In this document: positions 50,987 through 59,237 of the stretch, piece by piece
How positions within the stretch are numbered: position 1 is the stretch's first letter
Layout of the letters: the number at the start of each line of letters is the position of its first letter
Source: Flavivirga aquatica
GTDB lineage: Bacteria; Bacteroidota; Bacteroidia; Flavobacteriales; Flavobacteriaceae
Direction of reading: 5' to 3'
Assembly (NCBI RefSeq): GCF_001747085.1
Contig: NZ_MDJD01000007.1
Span: 186,001 to 250,000 of the forward strand
DNA length: 64,000 nucleotides
Made by a program: the position numbers and the translations under genes
Notes under the pieces: model-generated
Database searches by the model: none
What the model saw: the letters and a program-made list of their open reading frames with translations, nothing else
Told to the model about the DNA's origin: nothing

Positions 50987-51610
50987 CTATAAATAACTCA
51001 AGAATTTATCTCTAGAAATATCTTCTGCACCTAAACTTTCTAAATGATTAGTATATACTTGACAATCTATAACTCTATAATTAGTATTTTGAATAAACGT
51101 AATAAACCCTGCTTTACTAGCATTACTTTCTTTAGTAAACATACTTTCTCCCGAAAACACACCATTCCCTAAATCCATCCCATAAAGCCCTGCAACCAAT
51201 ATATTATCATTCCAAACTTCTATAGACTTTGCATATCCTAATTCATGAAGTTTGATGTAAGCATCCATCATATTATTTGTTATCCAAGTTCCATTTTGCC
51301 CATTCCGTTTTATTTTAGAACATTCTCCTATAACATCTTTAAATGCTTTATTAATTGTTACTACATAATTTTTATTACGTAATACTTGCCGCATACTTTT
51401 AGACACTTTTAACTTATCTGGAAACAATACAAAACGTGGATCTGGAGACCACCATAAAATAGGCTCTTCTGTTTCAAACCAAGGAAAAATCCCTTGTTTA
51501 TACGCCAACAATAAACGCTCAACAGATAAATCACCTCCAACAGCTAGCAAACCATCCTCAGCAGCCTCTATAACATTTGGAAACCATATATTCTGTGTTA
51601 GATACTTCAT
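50987..51610 (-). CDS. aat: Leucyl/phenylalanyl-tRNA-protein transferase, 207 aa
   Basis: Adds Leu or Phe to N-terminal Arg/Lys of proteins, marking them for the N-end rule ClpAP pathway. Motifs FPNVIEAAEDGLLAVGGDLS, YKQGIFPWF, LWWSPDPRFVL and GLYGMDLGNGVFSGESMF are all diagnostic. Normal length. Separated from the upstream DUF3127 gene by a strong terminator at 51635. Confidence 0.96.
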   Translation of the reverse strand: MKYLTQNIWFPNVIEAAEDGLLAVGGDLSVERLLLAYKQGIFPWFETEEPILWWSPDPRFVLFPDKLKVSKSMRQVLRNKNYVVTINKAFKDVIGECSKIKRNGQNGTWITNNMMDAYIKLHELGYAKSIEVWNDNILVAGLYGMDLGNGVFSGESMFTKESNASKAGFITFIQNTNYRVIDCQVYTNHLESLGAEDISRDKFLSYL

Positions 51611-51634
51611 AAAAATATTTCTATAAAAATAAAA

Positions 51635-51665
51635 AACCTCAACGTATAATTATAACATTGAGGTT
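51635..51665 (-). terminator. Intrinsic terminator of DUF3127 gene
   Basis: On the minus strand AACCTCAATGT...ACGTTGAGGTT forms a stem followed by TTTTATTTTT. A second small hairpin (AATACCTGTGAAAGCAGGGATT) precedes it at 51677-51699. Confidence 0.8.
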
Positions 51666-51704
51666 CGTTTTATAAAATCCCTGCTTTCACAGGTATTATA
51701 TTAA

Positions 51705-52082
51705 TTAAAATGGTAAATCGTCGTGATCTTCTTCTTTTAAATTAGTTGCAGGTTCAAAAGCATCCGCTGGAGGTACTGGAGGAACATTATCTCCTGAAGC
51801 CTCTGCCTGTAATGCTTCAATTCTCCATCCTTGAATAGAATTAAAATATTTAGTTTCTCCTTGAGGATTAACCCACTCTCTCCCTCGTAAATTAATACTA
51901 ATCTTCACTTGCTGTCCTGCCTGATAACTATTTAATAAATCACATTTATCTTGAACAAACTCTACCATGATGTGTTGTGGATATTGCTCTTCGGTTGTTA
52001 CCACAATTTCTCTCTTTCTAAACCCATTGGTTCCAAAAGTTTGAGTTTCACCAATCATTTTTATTCTTCCTTGAACTTCCAT
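51705..52082 (-). CDS. DUF3127 OB-fold-like protein, 125 aa
   Basis: EVQGRIKMIGETQTFGTNGFRKREIVVTTEE and GREWVNPQGETKYFNSIQGWRIE are the family's conserved stretches; the predicted all-beta core followed by an acidic disordered tail ending EEDHDDLPF resembles single-stranded-DNA-binding proteins, whose C-terminal DLPF-like tip recruits partners. A nucleic-acid role is inferred from that resemblance only. The flavin reductase gene ends 37 bases upstream of its start codon. Confidence 0.85.
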   Translation of the reverse strand: MEVQGRIKMIGETQTFGTNGFRKREIVVTTEEQYPQHIMVEFVQDKCDLLNSYQAGQQVKISINLRGREWVNPQGETKYFNSIQGWRIEALQAEASGDNVPPVPPADAFEPATNLKEEDHDDLPF

Positions 52083-52119
52083 GTCTACTATTTATATCTG
52101 TTAATTATTGTTTTATTTT

Positions 52120-52989
52120 CTAACTTAATAATATTTTCCAAGCACTTTCCACATCACCAAAACTTAAATAATTACGTGCCAATGTATGTTTTTCACTATG
52201 GCTTATTTCTTTTATGTTGGAACTCTGTACTTCCAATTCTTCTATAAAACCCTTAATACTTTCTTTGGTAGGCAAAGCTTCTACATTAGCCAACATCCCT
52301 AAATCATTACCTGTTAAAATCATACTATTTTTAACATGTTCTGGGAAACTATCAACACCAATACCTAATGTTGATAATGGCTTAGGTATTTCAAAAAAAC
52401 CTTTTTTTGCACGACTGTAATAACTACCTCCCGCTCTTGCCACTAAATCCAGTTTTTCTTGATTTATACTACCTTTTTCATCAATAACTTCTTCATCTAT
52501 ATGAAGTTTAAGAACTTCACATATAACTAAGTTTCCCGCTCCTCCATCTGTTCCTAACTTAATAACATCATTCACCTTACACTCAAATTGAACAGGTGCT
52601 TCTGCTACACGAAATGGTTTTACTATATCTGATTTCAACATAGTCAATCCTGCTTTGTCAAACTCATTAACACCTTCGGGGTACTCAGTACTGCTTAATG
52701 ACATTTGATAAACCATATCGTAATTTACCACATTAATAACCACTTCTTTTGTTACTTCAACATTTTGCAACGTATGTTTCGTTGTATTATCTCTTACACG
52801 GCGTGCAGGAGAAAAAATCAAAATTGGTGGATTAGCACTAAATACATTAAAAAAACTAAATGGTGATAAATTAGGGTTTCCATCTACATCAACAGTACTA
52901 GCAAATGCTATCGGTCTAGGTGCTACAGCACTTAACAAATAAGCATGTAGTTTACTGACTGACAATGTTTTTGGGTCAAATGTTAACAT
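52120..52989 (-). CDS. Flavin reductase-like FMN-binding split-barrel protein, 289 aa
   Basis: The Flavin_Reduct domain occupies ~15-190 (LLSAVAPRPIAFASTVDVDGNPNLSPFSFFNVFSANPPILIFSP is its core, residues listed across ~17-60). A C-terminal extension of ~80 residues (KEISHSEKHTLARNYLSFGDVESAWKILL) is usual for Bacteroidota members. Probably a cytoplasmic NAD(P)H-flavin oxidoreductase; partner enzyme unknown. Confidence 0.9.
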   Translation of the reverse strand: MLTFDPKTLSVSKLHAYLLSAVAPRPIAFASTVDVDGNPNLSPFSFFNVFSANPPILIFSPARRVRDNTTKHTLQNVEVTKEVVINVVNYDMVYQMSLSSTEYPEGVNEFDKAGLTMLKSDIVKPFRVAEAPVQFECKVNDVIKLGTDGGAGNLVICEVLKLHIDEEVIDEKGSINQEKLDLVARAGGSYYSRAKKGFFEIPKPLSTLGIGVDSFPEHVKNSMILTGNDLGMLANVEALPTKESIKGFIEELEVQSSNIKEISHSEKHTLARNYLSFGDVESAWKILLS

Positions 52990-53247
52990 TAAGATTCTTT
53001 AGATTCTACAAAACTAATTAAAAAAATCATTAAAACTTAATCTTGCCTTATTATTAGTTTATCTATATCTAACTTAAACAAATTATTATGTAAGAGAATT
53101 AAAACATCATCTAAATTCAATGTATAGAATACAGAATCTAATCTAACAAAAAGCGATTCTATAGCTAGAGTTAAAAACTAATTTACCTCCTTCTTAGACA
53201 ATAATATTAGCAGATTTACATTATATTACATGTTAAATTAATTATTA

Positions 53248-54402
53248 ATGATTTTTACAAAATACAGTAATGCTCTCCGCTGGATTATCATCGCTACTTC
53301 ATTTATTATTGTATCCCTTATTTTATGGAATACTTACGTGTTTTTTCAAACTTTTAAGGAAGAAGAACGTGCAAAAATGCAAAATTGGTCTTTCGCTCAA
53401 AAAGAACTAAGCAAAACCAGTAATTTAAATGCTAACATTGGAGAACTACCTATTGAAGTTGTACAAAGTAATAAAACGACACCTGCAATTAGTGTAAATC
53501 AAAATGGGAGTTATGATTTTATTAATATTGACAAAGAAAAGGCTAAAGATTCTGCTTATATAAAAAATCTCATCATAAAATTTCAAAGTGAGTATAAACC
53601 TATTGATGTTATATATAATGGAGAAGTATTATCTACTATTTATTATGGCAATTCTCCTTTGTTAAACAAACTAAAATATTATCCGTTAGCTCTATTACTT
53701 ATTATTTTCCTTTTTAGCGCCGTTGTTTTCTTTTTTTACAGAAGTAACAAAACTGCAGCCCAAAACAAATTATGGTCTGGTATGGCAAAAGAAACAGCTC
53801 ATCAAATAGGAACTCCACTATCTTCCTTAATTGGTTGGACAGAAATACTAAAAATAGAAAATATAAACCCCGATTATATTACTGAAATAGAAAAAGATGT
53901 TGATCGATTAAAAACTATCACAGAACGTTTTAGTAAAATAGGCTCATTACCTACCTTATCAGTAACTGGTATTGTTAAAGAATCCATAGATTCCTTTGAC
54001 TATTTAAAAACACGATCTTCTGATCTTATAGATTTTGAAATTATTTCTCCTAATGATGAAATTCTAGTAAATTTAAATACACAGCTTTATAGCTGGACTA
54101 TTGAAAATTTAGTCAAAAATGCTATAGACGCCATGAGAGGTAGAGGTAAAGTTACTGTTGAAATTTTTCAATTTGAAAACAATGTAAAAGTAAATGTAAC
54201 AGATACAGGTAAAGGCATCTCTAAAAAGAATTTTAATAAAATATTTGAACCTGGTTACACTACTAAAAAACGTGGCTGGGGATTAGGCTTATCTTTAACC
54301 AAACGTATCATTGAAGATTTTCATAATGGTAAAATAAAAGTTTTAAAATCTGAAAAAGATAAAGGTACCACAATACAAATTAGCTTAAAACGCGTTAACT
54401 AA
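53248..54402 (+). CDS. Sensor histidine kinase, 384 aa
   Basis: Two membrane helices (12-33 and 146-164) frame a ~110-residue periplasmic sensor of no recognised family. The kinase core has the H-box GMAKETAHQIGTPLSSL with His185, N-box NLVKNAIDAMRG, and the G-boxes DTGKGISKKNFNKIFEPGYTTKKRGWGLGLSL. There is no HAMP or response regulator next to it, so it is an orphan kinase; it could in principle phosphorylate the orphan regulator at 1750, but nothing here shows it. The small zinc-ribbon-like gene follows after two bases. Confidence 0.93.
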   Translation: MIFTKYSNALRWIIIATSFIIVSLILWNTYVFFQTFKEEERAKMQNWSFAQKELSKTSNLNANIGELPIEVVQSNKTTPAISVNQNGSYDFINIDKEKAKDSAYIKNLIIKFQSEYKPIDVIYNGEVLSTIYYGNSPLLNKLKYYPLALLLIIFLFSAVVFFFYRSNKTAAQNKLWSGMAKETAHQIGTPLSSLIGWTEILKIENINPDYITEIEKDVDRLKTITERFSKIGSLPTLSVTGIVKESIDSFDYLKTRSSDLIDFEIISPNDEILVNLNTQLYSWTIENLVKNAIDAMRGRGKVTVEIFQFENNVKVNVTDTGKGISKKNFNKIFEPGYTTKKRGWGLGLSLTKRIIEDFHNGKIKVLKSEKDKGTTIQISLKRVN

Positions 54403-54404
54403 TT

Positions 54405-54758
54405 ATGTCTGAAAAACTAATTAATATAAAAGAAGTTGCCTTAAAAAATAATTGTCCTGAATGTTTCAGTAATGATGGTTTACACTTAACTTTTAAACAA
54501 AAAATAGTAAATACTAAACTTTACAAATCGATTACCTCTGATATTAGTCATGAAATAGAATGTAAAACATGTCATTCTATTATTTATCCAGTACAGTGGA
54601 CAGATGATATTGATCGCGTATTTGAATATCAAAAAAAGGCTGTTACACCTAAAAAGTCATCAACATACTTAAAAAAAGCATCTTGGTTTGTTATTATAGC
54701 TGTAATCATAATTATAATAGCTATAACATTACTTATAATATATTACACAAACTTATAA
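54405..54758 (+). CDS. Small membrane protein with Cys4 zinc-ribbon-like domain, 117 aa
   Basis: Two CxxC pairs (Cys17-Cys20 in NCPECFS; Cys53-Cys56 in CKTCHS) 32 residues apart look like a zinc ribbon, followed by a C-terminal membrane helix WFVIIAVIIIIIAITLLIIYYT. Its start follows the histidine-kinase stop by two bases, so the pair is co-translated and may be functionally linked. The last six bases overlap the convergent HIT gene. Family not recognised. Confidence 0.75.
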   Translation: MSEKLINIKEVALKNNCPECFSNDGLHLTFKQKIVNTKLYKSITSDISHEIECKTCHSIIYPVQWTDDIDRVFEYQKKAVTPKKSSTYLKKASWFVIIAVIIIIIAITLLIIYYTNL

Positions 54759-55142
54759 TTGTGCTTTAATCGCATCTAAAACTTCCTGAAATTCTTCCGA
54801 AGATAATTTTGTCTTTTGAATAAACCGAGCATCCTCCATAGAATGTAACGGAATTAAATGAACATGGGTATGTGGCACTTCTAAGCCTATTACAGTAATT
54901 CCAACACGTTTACATGGAATGGCTTTTTCTATAGCTAACGCAATACGTCTAGAAAAACTCATTAAACCATTATAAGTAGCTTCATCTAAATCAAAAATTT
55001 TATCAACTTCTTTTTTTGGTATACAAAGCGTATGTCCCCTGCTATTAGGATTAATATCAAGAAAGGCCAAATAACCCTCGGTTTCTGCTATTTTATAACA
55101 TGGGATTTCTTCATTTATTATTTTAGTGAAAATTGAAGTCAT
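54753..55142 (-). CDS. HIT-family nucleotide hydrolase/transferase, 129 aa
   Basis: Histidine triad HTHVHLIP (His91-His95) and the N-terminal FTKIINEEIPCYKIAE motif define the HINT/FHIT-like branch, probably acting on nucleoside phosphoramidates or dinucleotides. Cytoplasmic. Follows greA on the same strand by ~70 bases and may be read with it. Confidence 0.93.
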   Translation of the reverse strand: MTSIFTKIINEEIPCYKIAETEGYLAFLDINPNSRGHTLCIPKKEVDKIFDLDEATYNGLMSFSRRIALAIEKAIPCKRVGITVIGLEVPHTHVHLIPLHSMEDARFIQKTKLSSEEFQEVLDAIKAQL

Positions 55143-55213
55143 AATAGTTTTAAAGAATTTTTAGAGGAAAATGTTTTATTTTAATTAAGCTATTAATTAG
55201 AAAGGATTTTTTG

Positions 55214-55687
55214 TTATCTAGATATCTCTATTATATCAAATTTTATAACCCCATTTGGCACTTGAATTTCAGCAACATCTCCTACTGATTTCCCTAACAA
55301 TCCTTTACCTATTGGCGAATTTACCGATATTTTTCCTGAAGCCAAATCAGCCTCCCCATCTGCAACCAAAGTATAATTCATTTCCATTCCATTGGTTTGA
55401 TTTTTTATTTTCACTTTTGATAAAACTAATGCTTTAGAATTATCTAGCTGAGATTCATCAATAATACGAGCTCCAGCTAAAGCATCTTCTAATTTAGCTA
55501 TTCTCATCTCTAACATACCTTGAGCTTCTTTAGCTGCATCATATTCTGCATTCTCACTTAAATCACCTTTATCTCTAGCTTCTGCTATAGCTTTAGATGC
55601 TTTTACACGCTCAACATCCTTTAGCTGTTTTAGTTCTCCTCTTAGTTTTTTTAACCCTTCTGGTGTATAGTATGATACTTTACTCAT
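55214..55687 (-). CDS. greA: Transcription elongation factor GreA, 157 aa
   Basis: Stimulates transcript cleavage by stalled RNA polymerase. The N-terminal coiled coil has the acidic tip ARDKGDLSENAEYDAAKE (catalytic Asp/Glu pair), and the C-terminal FKBP-like domain ends VPNGVIKFDIIEI with the family SPIGKGLLGKSVGD motif. Full length. The gene is preceded by a promoter whose predicted start is immediately followed by two hairpins (55714-55761), suggesting control by early termination. Confidence 0.96.
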   Translation of the reverse strand: MSKVSYYTPEGLKKLRGELKQLKDVERVKASKAIAEARDKGDLSENAEYDAAKEAQGMLEMRIAKLEDALAGARIIDESQLDNSKALVLSKVKIKNQTNGMEMNYTLVADGEADLASGKISVNSPIGKGLLGKSVGDVAEIQVPNGVIKFDIIEISR

Positions 55688-55713
55688 TACTTCATCGTTT
55701 TACTTAATAAAAG

Positions 55714-55775
55714 ATGCTGAAACAAGTTCAGCATATAAAAAAATCTCGCTTATACGAGATTGCATAACAAATATA
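55714..55775 (-). promoter_or_regulatory. greA promoter and two-hairpin leader (possible attenuator)
   Basis: Minus strand: exact -7 box TATATTTG (55768-55775), then at about the start site the hairpin AATCTCG/CGAGATT (55742-55761) followed by seven T's, a typical intrinsic terminator. A second hairpin ATGCTGAA/TTCAGCAT (55714-55734) follows before greA (start 55687). No gene upstream on this strand needs terminating, so the terminator lies in greA's own leader. Confidence 0.6.
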
Positions 55776-55834
55776 CAAAATATTTACCTCAATTTGCTTT
55801 TTGTTGTAAATTGCACTTTAATTTTTTAAGAATT

Positions 55835-56263
55835 ATGAAATCTCTTTTTTCTTTAATATCTCTTAGTATTTTATTGTCTTGCAGTAGTAACTCTGTTGAT
55901 AATAAAAATTGTAAATTTTTATTAGATGTTGGCGTTAATGTTAATATTGACCTTAGCTTACCTCAATATAGTCAACTTCCTTTTGCGGGTAATTCTATAT
56001 ACATAGCTAATGCTGGAAATGCTGGTATTATTGTTGCCAGTACTGGCGCAGATTTTTTTGCTTGGGATGCTAGTGACCCAAATCACGTACCAAGTTCTTG
56101 TTCTGCCCTTACCCCTTCTGGATTGGAAGGTACATGTGGTTGTGATGATGGCAATCAGTATAGCTTAGTAACTGGAGAACCTTTAAAAAACGGTTCTTTA
56201 CAATGTAGTTTAAGAAACTATCGCGTTGAAAAAAATGGTAATACACTCTTAATTTTTAATTAG
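55835..56263 (+). CDS. Small secreted lipoprotein, 142 aa
   Basis: The start at 55835 gives MKSLFSLISLSILLSC, a clean lipoprotein signal with Cys16; the longer frame from a TTG at 55760 would put the signal internally and is rejected. The mature part resembles a Rieske-like or ferredoxin-fold periplasmic protein in the way Cys/Gly pairs occur (FAWDASDPNHVPSSCSAL, LEGTCGCDDGNQYSLVTGEP, GSLQCSLRNY): CxC/Cys-His-like pairs might bind a [2Fe-2S] cluster, but the canonical CxH motifs are not complete (only Cys-Gly-Cys and isolated His). Treated as unknown. Its stop codon lies inside a 20-bp inverted repeat. Confidence 0.75.
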   Translation: MKSLFSLISLSILLSCSSNSVDNKNCKFLLDVGVNVNIDLSLPQYSQLPFAGNSIYIANAGNAGIIVASTGADFFAWDASDPNHVPSSCSALTPSGLEGTCGCDDGNQYSLVTGEPLKNGSLQCSLRNYRVEKNGNTLLIFN

Positions 56264-56314
56264 TTCACTATAAAAGTCCTTCCCAGAATGAAGAACTTTT
56301 ATAGTGAACTAATT
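56258..56314. terminator. 20-bp inverted repeat between convergent genes
   Basis: AATTAGTTCACTATAAAAGT (56258-56277) is exactly complementary to 56295-56314, with an inner CTTC/GAAG extension. It ends both the plus-strand lipoprotein gene, whose TAG (56261-56263) is inside the stem, and the minus-strand receptor gene ending at 56325. Confidence 0.7.
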
Positions 56315-56324
56315 AATTCTATTA

Positions 56325-58580
56325 TTAAAATTTTAATGTAATACCTGCTAAGAAATTTATTGTTGCTTGCGGATAATAAAAGTTCTCAGTTATAGCTGCA
56401 TCGTTAGAATTTAATGGTCTATAAAAATAGCTATATGTATAACCATTAGAAACATATTCTGAATCAAATAAATTATTAACTAATACATTAAACGCTATTT
56501 CCTTTATCCATTTAGGCTGTATTTTATAAGATAGATTTAAATCGTTTACAAAATAAGCATCTATACTTTTTCTATTGCTAGAAGTATTATCTAAATACTG
56601 TTTTCCAACATATTTAGACAACAATGCAACACTTCCATTTTTAATTGGAGCATATGTTAAAGTATTTCCAAAAATAACATTAGGCGAAAATGAAATATCT
56701 GTATCTTTAAATTGAGTAATAACAGGCTCATAAGACACACTTTCGAATGTATTTGTATCATATTGCGTATCATAAACTACATAATCAAATTCTTTTATTT
56801 TATTTTGACTAAATGTAGCATTAGCATCTATTCTAATTTGCTCTGACACTTTATAACCTGCTTGCAGTTCTATTCCTGCTCTATAACTATTTGCTACATT
56901 TTCTCTAATAGGATCTCCTACATCATCTAAATCACCAGTTAAAACTAATTGGTCTTTATAATCCATATAATACAAGTTAGCTATTACATATAAGTTTGAT
57001 GTTTTTAATTTGTAACCAAATTCAAAATCATACAAACGCTCAGATTTTGGACGTATTGGGTTTTTAGTCAAATCATCGCGATTTGGTTCTCTATTTGCTA
57101 TAGCAAGAGAGCCATAAACAGTACTGTAATTATCAATTTTATAAGTTAACCCCAGCTTTGGATTAAAAAAGTCAAAGGTTTCTTTTACATTAATATCTAA
57201 TAAATCTGAACTAGTACCTACTGACTTATAATCGACTCTTCGATATTGTAAATCTAATAATGCAAATAAATTGTCACTAATATCATATTCCGCTTTTATA
57301 TATGTATTATAATCACTCTTTTCTCCATAACTAAAATAGTAGTTGCTTCTAATAGGTATTAAAGAAGGGAAAGAATCCCATATAACTTCACCAAAATGAT
57401 CTCCTTTATAAATATTATAACCCCCTCCTAAATATAAGTTTAAAGCGTCTTTTTTATAGTTAAATGAATAAACTAAAGCATAAAAATCATTATCTAACCA
57501 GCGTCTTCTAATAACATCTCCTTCATCTGAAGCATTAGAACTATTTGGAAAATAATCACCTAATTCTTCATCATCTTTATATTGTTCAAAATACCCTTTT
57601 CCTCTAGTAAAATTACCTGAAAGGTTAGCTGAAAGGTTAGTATTAAACTGATGCGAAACATGTAACTGATAATGTGTTTGTTGATAATTATCGACTTCAT
57701 TATCATAAGTATAAAAATTATATCTTCTACCAGAGTTTAATAAATTTTGAGTATCAGATTCTGAAGGGAAATTTCTATCAATAAATGCTTTTATCTCATC
57801 TCTATCATTATTAACCACAGCCTCTGGCGTTCCGTACCAAGATTGGTAAGTTTCTTCTTTTCCACCAAAAACAATGGCTTTTACCGCTGTTCTTTTGTTT
57901 AAAAACCCAGCTTCTAAGTAATACGAATTTAAATCTGCTCTGGCTCTGTCTATATACCCATCACTTTGAATATTAGACAACCTACCTTCTGCATAAAAAT
58001 TATTCTTTAATCCAGAACCAAAACTAATATTATGTTTTCTAGTTCCAAAACTACCTATAGCATTCGTTGTAGAGGCATATCCTTCACTTGAAGGTTTTAG
58101 TGTTTTTATATTTAAACTTGCCCCAAAAGCTCCAGAACCGTTAGTTGATGTACCTACGCCCCTTTGCAATTGAATATCTTCTACAGAGCTTACAAAGTCT
58201 GGCATATTTACCCAAAACGTACCTTGACTTTCGGCATCATTATATGGTATGCCATTAATGGTTACATTCACTCTTGTAGCATCGCTACCACGTACACGAA
58301 TTCCTGTATAACCTACTCCTGCACCTGCATCACTTGTTGTAACAACAGAAGGCAATTGATTTAATAAAATTGGTAAATCTTGACCTAAGTTAACAGATTC
58401 TAATTCTACTTTTGTTATATTGGTAAAAGCAACTGGTGTTTTGTCCTTAGCTCTAGTTGCAGAAAGAAGGACTTCGTCTAATTTTTCTGTTTTAGTTGAA
58501 TCTTGTTGTACTTGATTTTCTTGAGAGTTTACACTAACTGAGAATACAAGTAGTGCCAAAAAAAGAAATAAATTTTTCAT
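56325..58580 (-). CDS. TonB-dependent outer-membrane receptor, probable thiamine/precursor uptake, 751 aa
   Basis: Signal peptide NLFLFLALLVFSVSVNSQ, plug domain (LDEVLLSATRAKDKTPVAFTNIT, ...GIRVRGSDATRVNVTINGIPYNDAESQG) and barrel ending FLAGITLKF. There is no carboxypeptidase-regulatory N-domain, unlike the 26-32 kb receptors. The gene is controlled by a TPP riboswitch at 58699-58776, and the operon just upstream encodes a YkoF-like thiamine-binding protein and a Pnu-type transporter, so thiamine or a thiamine precursor is the likely ligand. Domain call is certain, substrate is inferred from the riboswitch. Confidence 0.93.
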   Translation of the reverse strand: MKNLFLFLALLVFSVSVNSQENQVQQDSTKTEKLDEVLLSATRAKDKTPVAFTNITKVELESVNLGQDLPILLNQLPSVVTTSDAGAGVGYTGIRVRGSDATRVNVTINGIPYNDAESQGTFWVNMPDFVSSVEDIQLQRGVGTSTNGSGAFGASLNIKTLKPSSEGYASTTNAIGSFGTRKHNISFGSGLKNNFYAEGRLSNIQSDGYIDRARADLNSYYLEAGFLNKRTAVKAIVFGGKEETYQSWYGTPEAVVNNDRDEIKAFIDRNFPSESDTQNLLNSGRRYNFYTYDNEVDNYQQTHYQLHVSHQFNTNLSANLSGNFTRGKGYFEQYKDDEELGDYFPNSSNASDEGDVIRRRWLDNDFYALVYSFNYKKDALNLYLGGGYNIYKGDHFGEVIWDSFPSLIPIRSNYYFSYGEKSDYNTYIKAEYDISDNLFALLDLQYRRVDYKSVGTSSDLLDINVKETFDFFNPKLGLTYKIDNYSTVYGSLAIANREPNRDDLTKNPIRPKSERLYDFEFGYKLKTSNLYVIANLYYMDYKDQLVLTGDLDDVGDPIRENVANSYRAGIELQAGYKVSEQIRIDANATFSQNKIKEFDYVVYDTQYDTNTFESVSYEPVITQFKDTDISFSPNVIFGNTLTYAPIKNGSVALLSKYVGKQYLDNTSSNRKSIDAYFVNDLNLSYKIQPKWIKEIAFNVLVNNLFDSEYVSNGYTYSYFYRPLNSNDAAITENFYYPQATINFLAGITLKF

Positions 58581-58698
58581 TACGATTATATTACAATCGA
58601 ATAAAAAGAGGTTATTATTCTTTATGCTATTAGTTTAGTTTTGAATGTTTAACTCATTGTTACATATAAAAGTTTATCATACTTTTGTTTATGTTATT

Positions 58699-58776
58699 TC
58701 CCTTAGCAGCATTATCTGCTCAGGTTCAATGGGTATGATCTCAGCCAATAATGGGCACCCCTTTTTGAGAACGGTG
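58699..58776 (-). ncRNA. TPP (thi-box) riboswitch
   Basis: The minus strand reads GGGGTGCCCATTATTGGCTG, then AGATCATACCCATTGAACCT, then GAGCAGATAATGCTGCTAAG, matching the thi-box consensus (GGGGTGC...GGCTGAGA.CATACCC...GAACCTGA.C.GGATAATGCC..CGTAGGG). It is preceded by an exact -7 box TACATTTG (58777-58784). About 118 bases separate it from the receptor start; no obvious intrinsic terminator is seen there, so it may act on translation initiation or by a weak antiterminator. Confidence 0.93.
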
Positions 58777-58826
58777 CAAATGTAGTAACGAATTATTGAT
58801 TATCAATTATTTATTGTTAATTATTT

Positions 58827-59237
58827 TCAATCAACATTAGGCTTTCTCCTATTTATTTTTTTATCAGAAAGCTTACTTTTGTTTTTCAACCTCCTTCTGA
58901 TAACTGACTTTGGAGTTTTAGTTGGTATGCGTCTTTTTGGGATAATTAAAGCAAATTTTATCAACCTCAAAAAGCGCTTTATGACCAATTCCTTATTTTT
59001 ATGTTGACTTCTACTTTCATCACATTGTAAAATAAGAATAAAATCTTTTGTTAATCTATGTTGCAATTTTACACGTAGTCTTTCTTTTTGTTCACTATTA
59101 AAAACAGATGATTCAAATAAATTAAAAACCAATTCTACTTTTGATGCTACTTTATTTACATGTTGCCCACCACTACCAGAACTACTAATCGCTTTAAATT
59201 TTAATTCTCGTAATATAAGTTCTTCATTAAATATCAT
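58827..59237 (-). CDS. arfB: Alternative ribosome-rescue factor ArfB (GGQ peptidyl-tRNA hydrolase), 136 aa
   Basis: Releases ribosomes stalled on non-stop mRNA. The GGQ motif is at 23-25 (SSGSGGQHVNKVASKVELVFNL) and the basic C-terminal tail needed for the mRNA channel (RRRLKNKSKLSDKKINRRKPN) is present, so ArfB rather than RF1/RF2. Overlaps the DUF4301 gene by four bases (ATGA-type), the last gene of the operon running from 62184. Confidence 0.92.
   Translation of the reverse strand: MIFNEELILRELKFKAISSSGSGGQHVNKVASKVELVFNLFESSVFNSEQKERLRVKLQHRLTKDFILILQCDESRSQHKNKELVIKRFLRLIKFALIIPKRRIPTKTPKSVIRRRLKNKSKLSDKKINRRKPNVD

Noticed and set aside
55760-55834. Longer lipoprotein frame from TTG
   Set aside because: It would bury the clean lipoprotein signal that starts at 55835 and overlaps the greA promoter hairpin.
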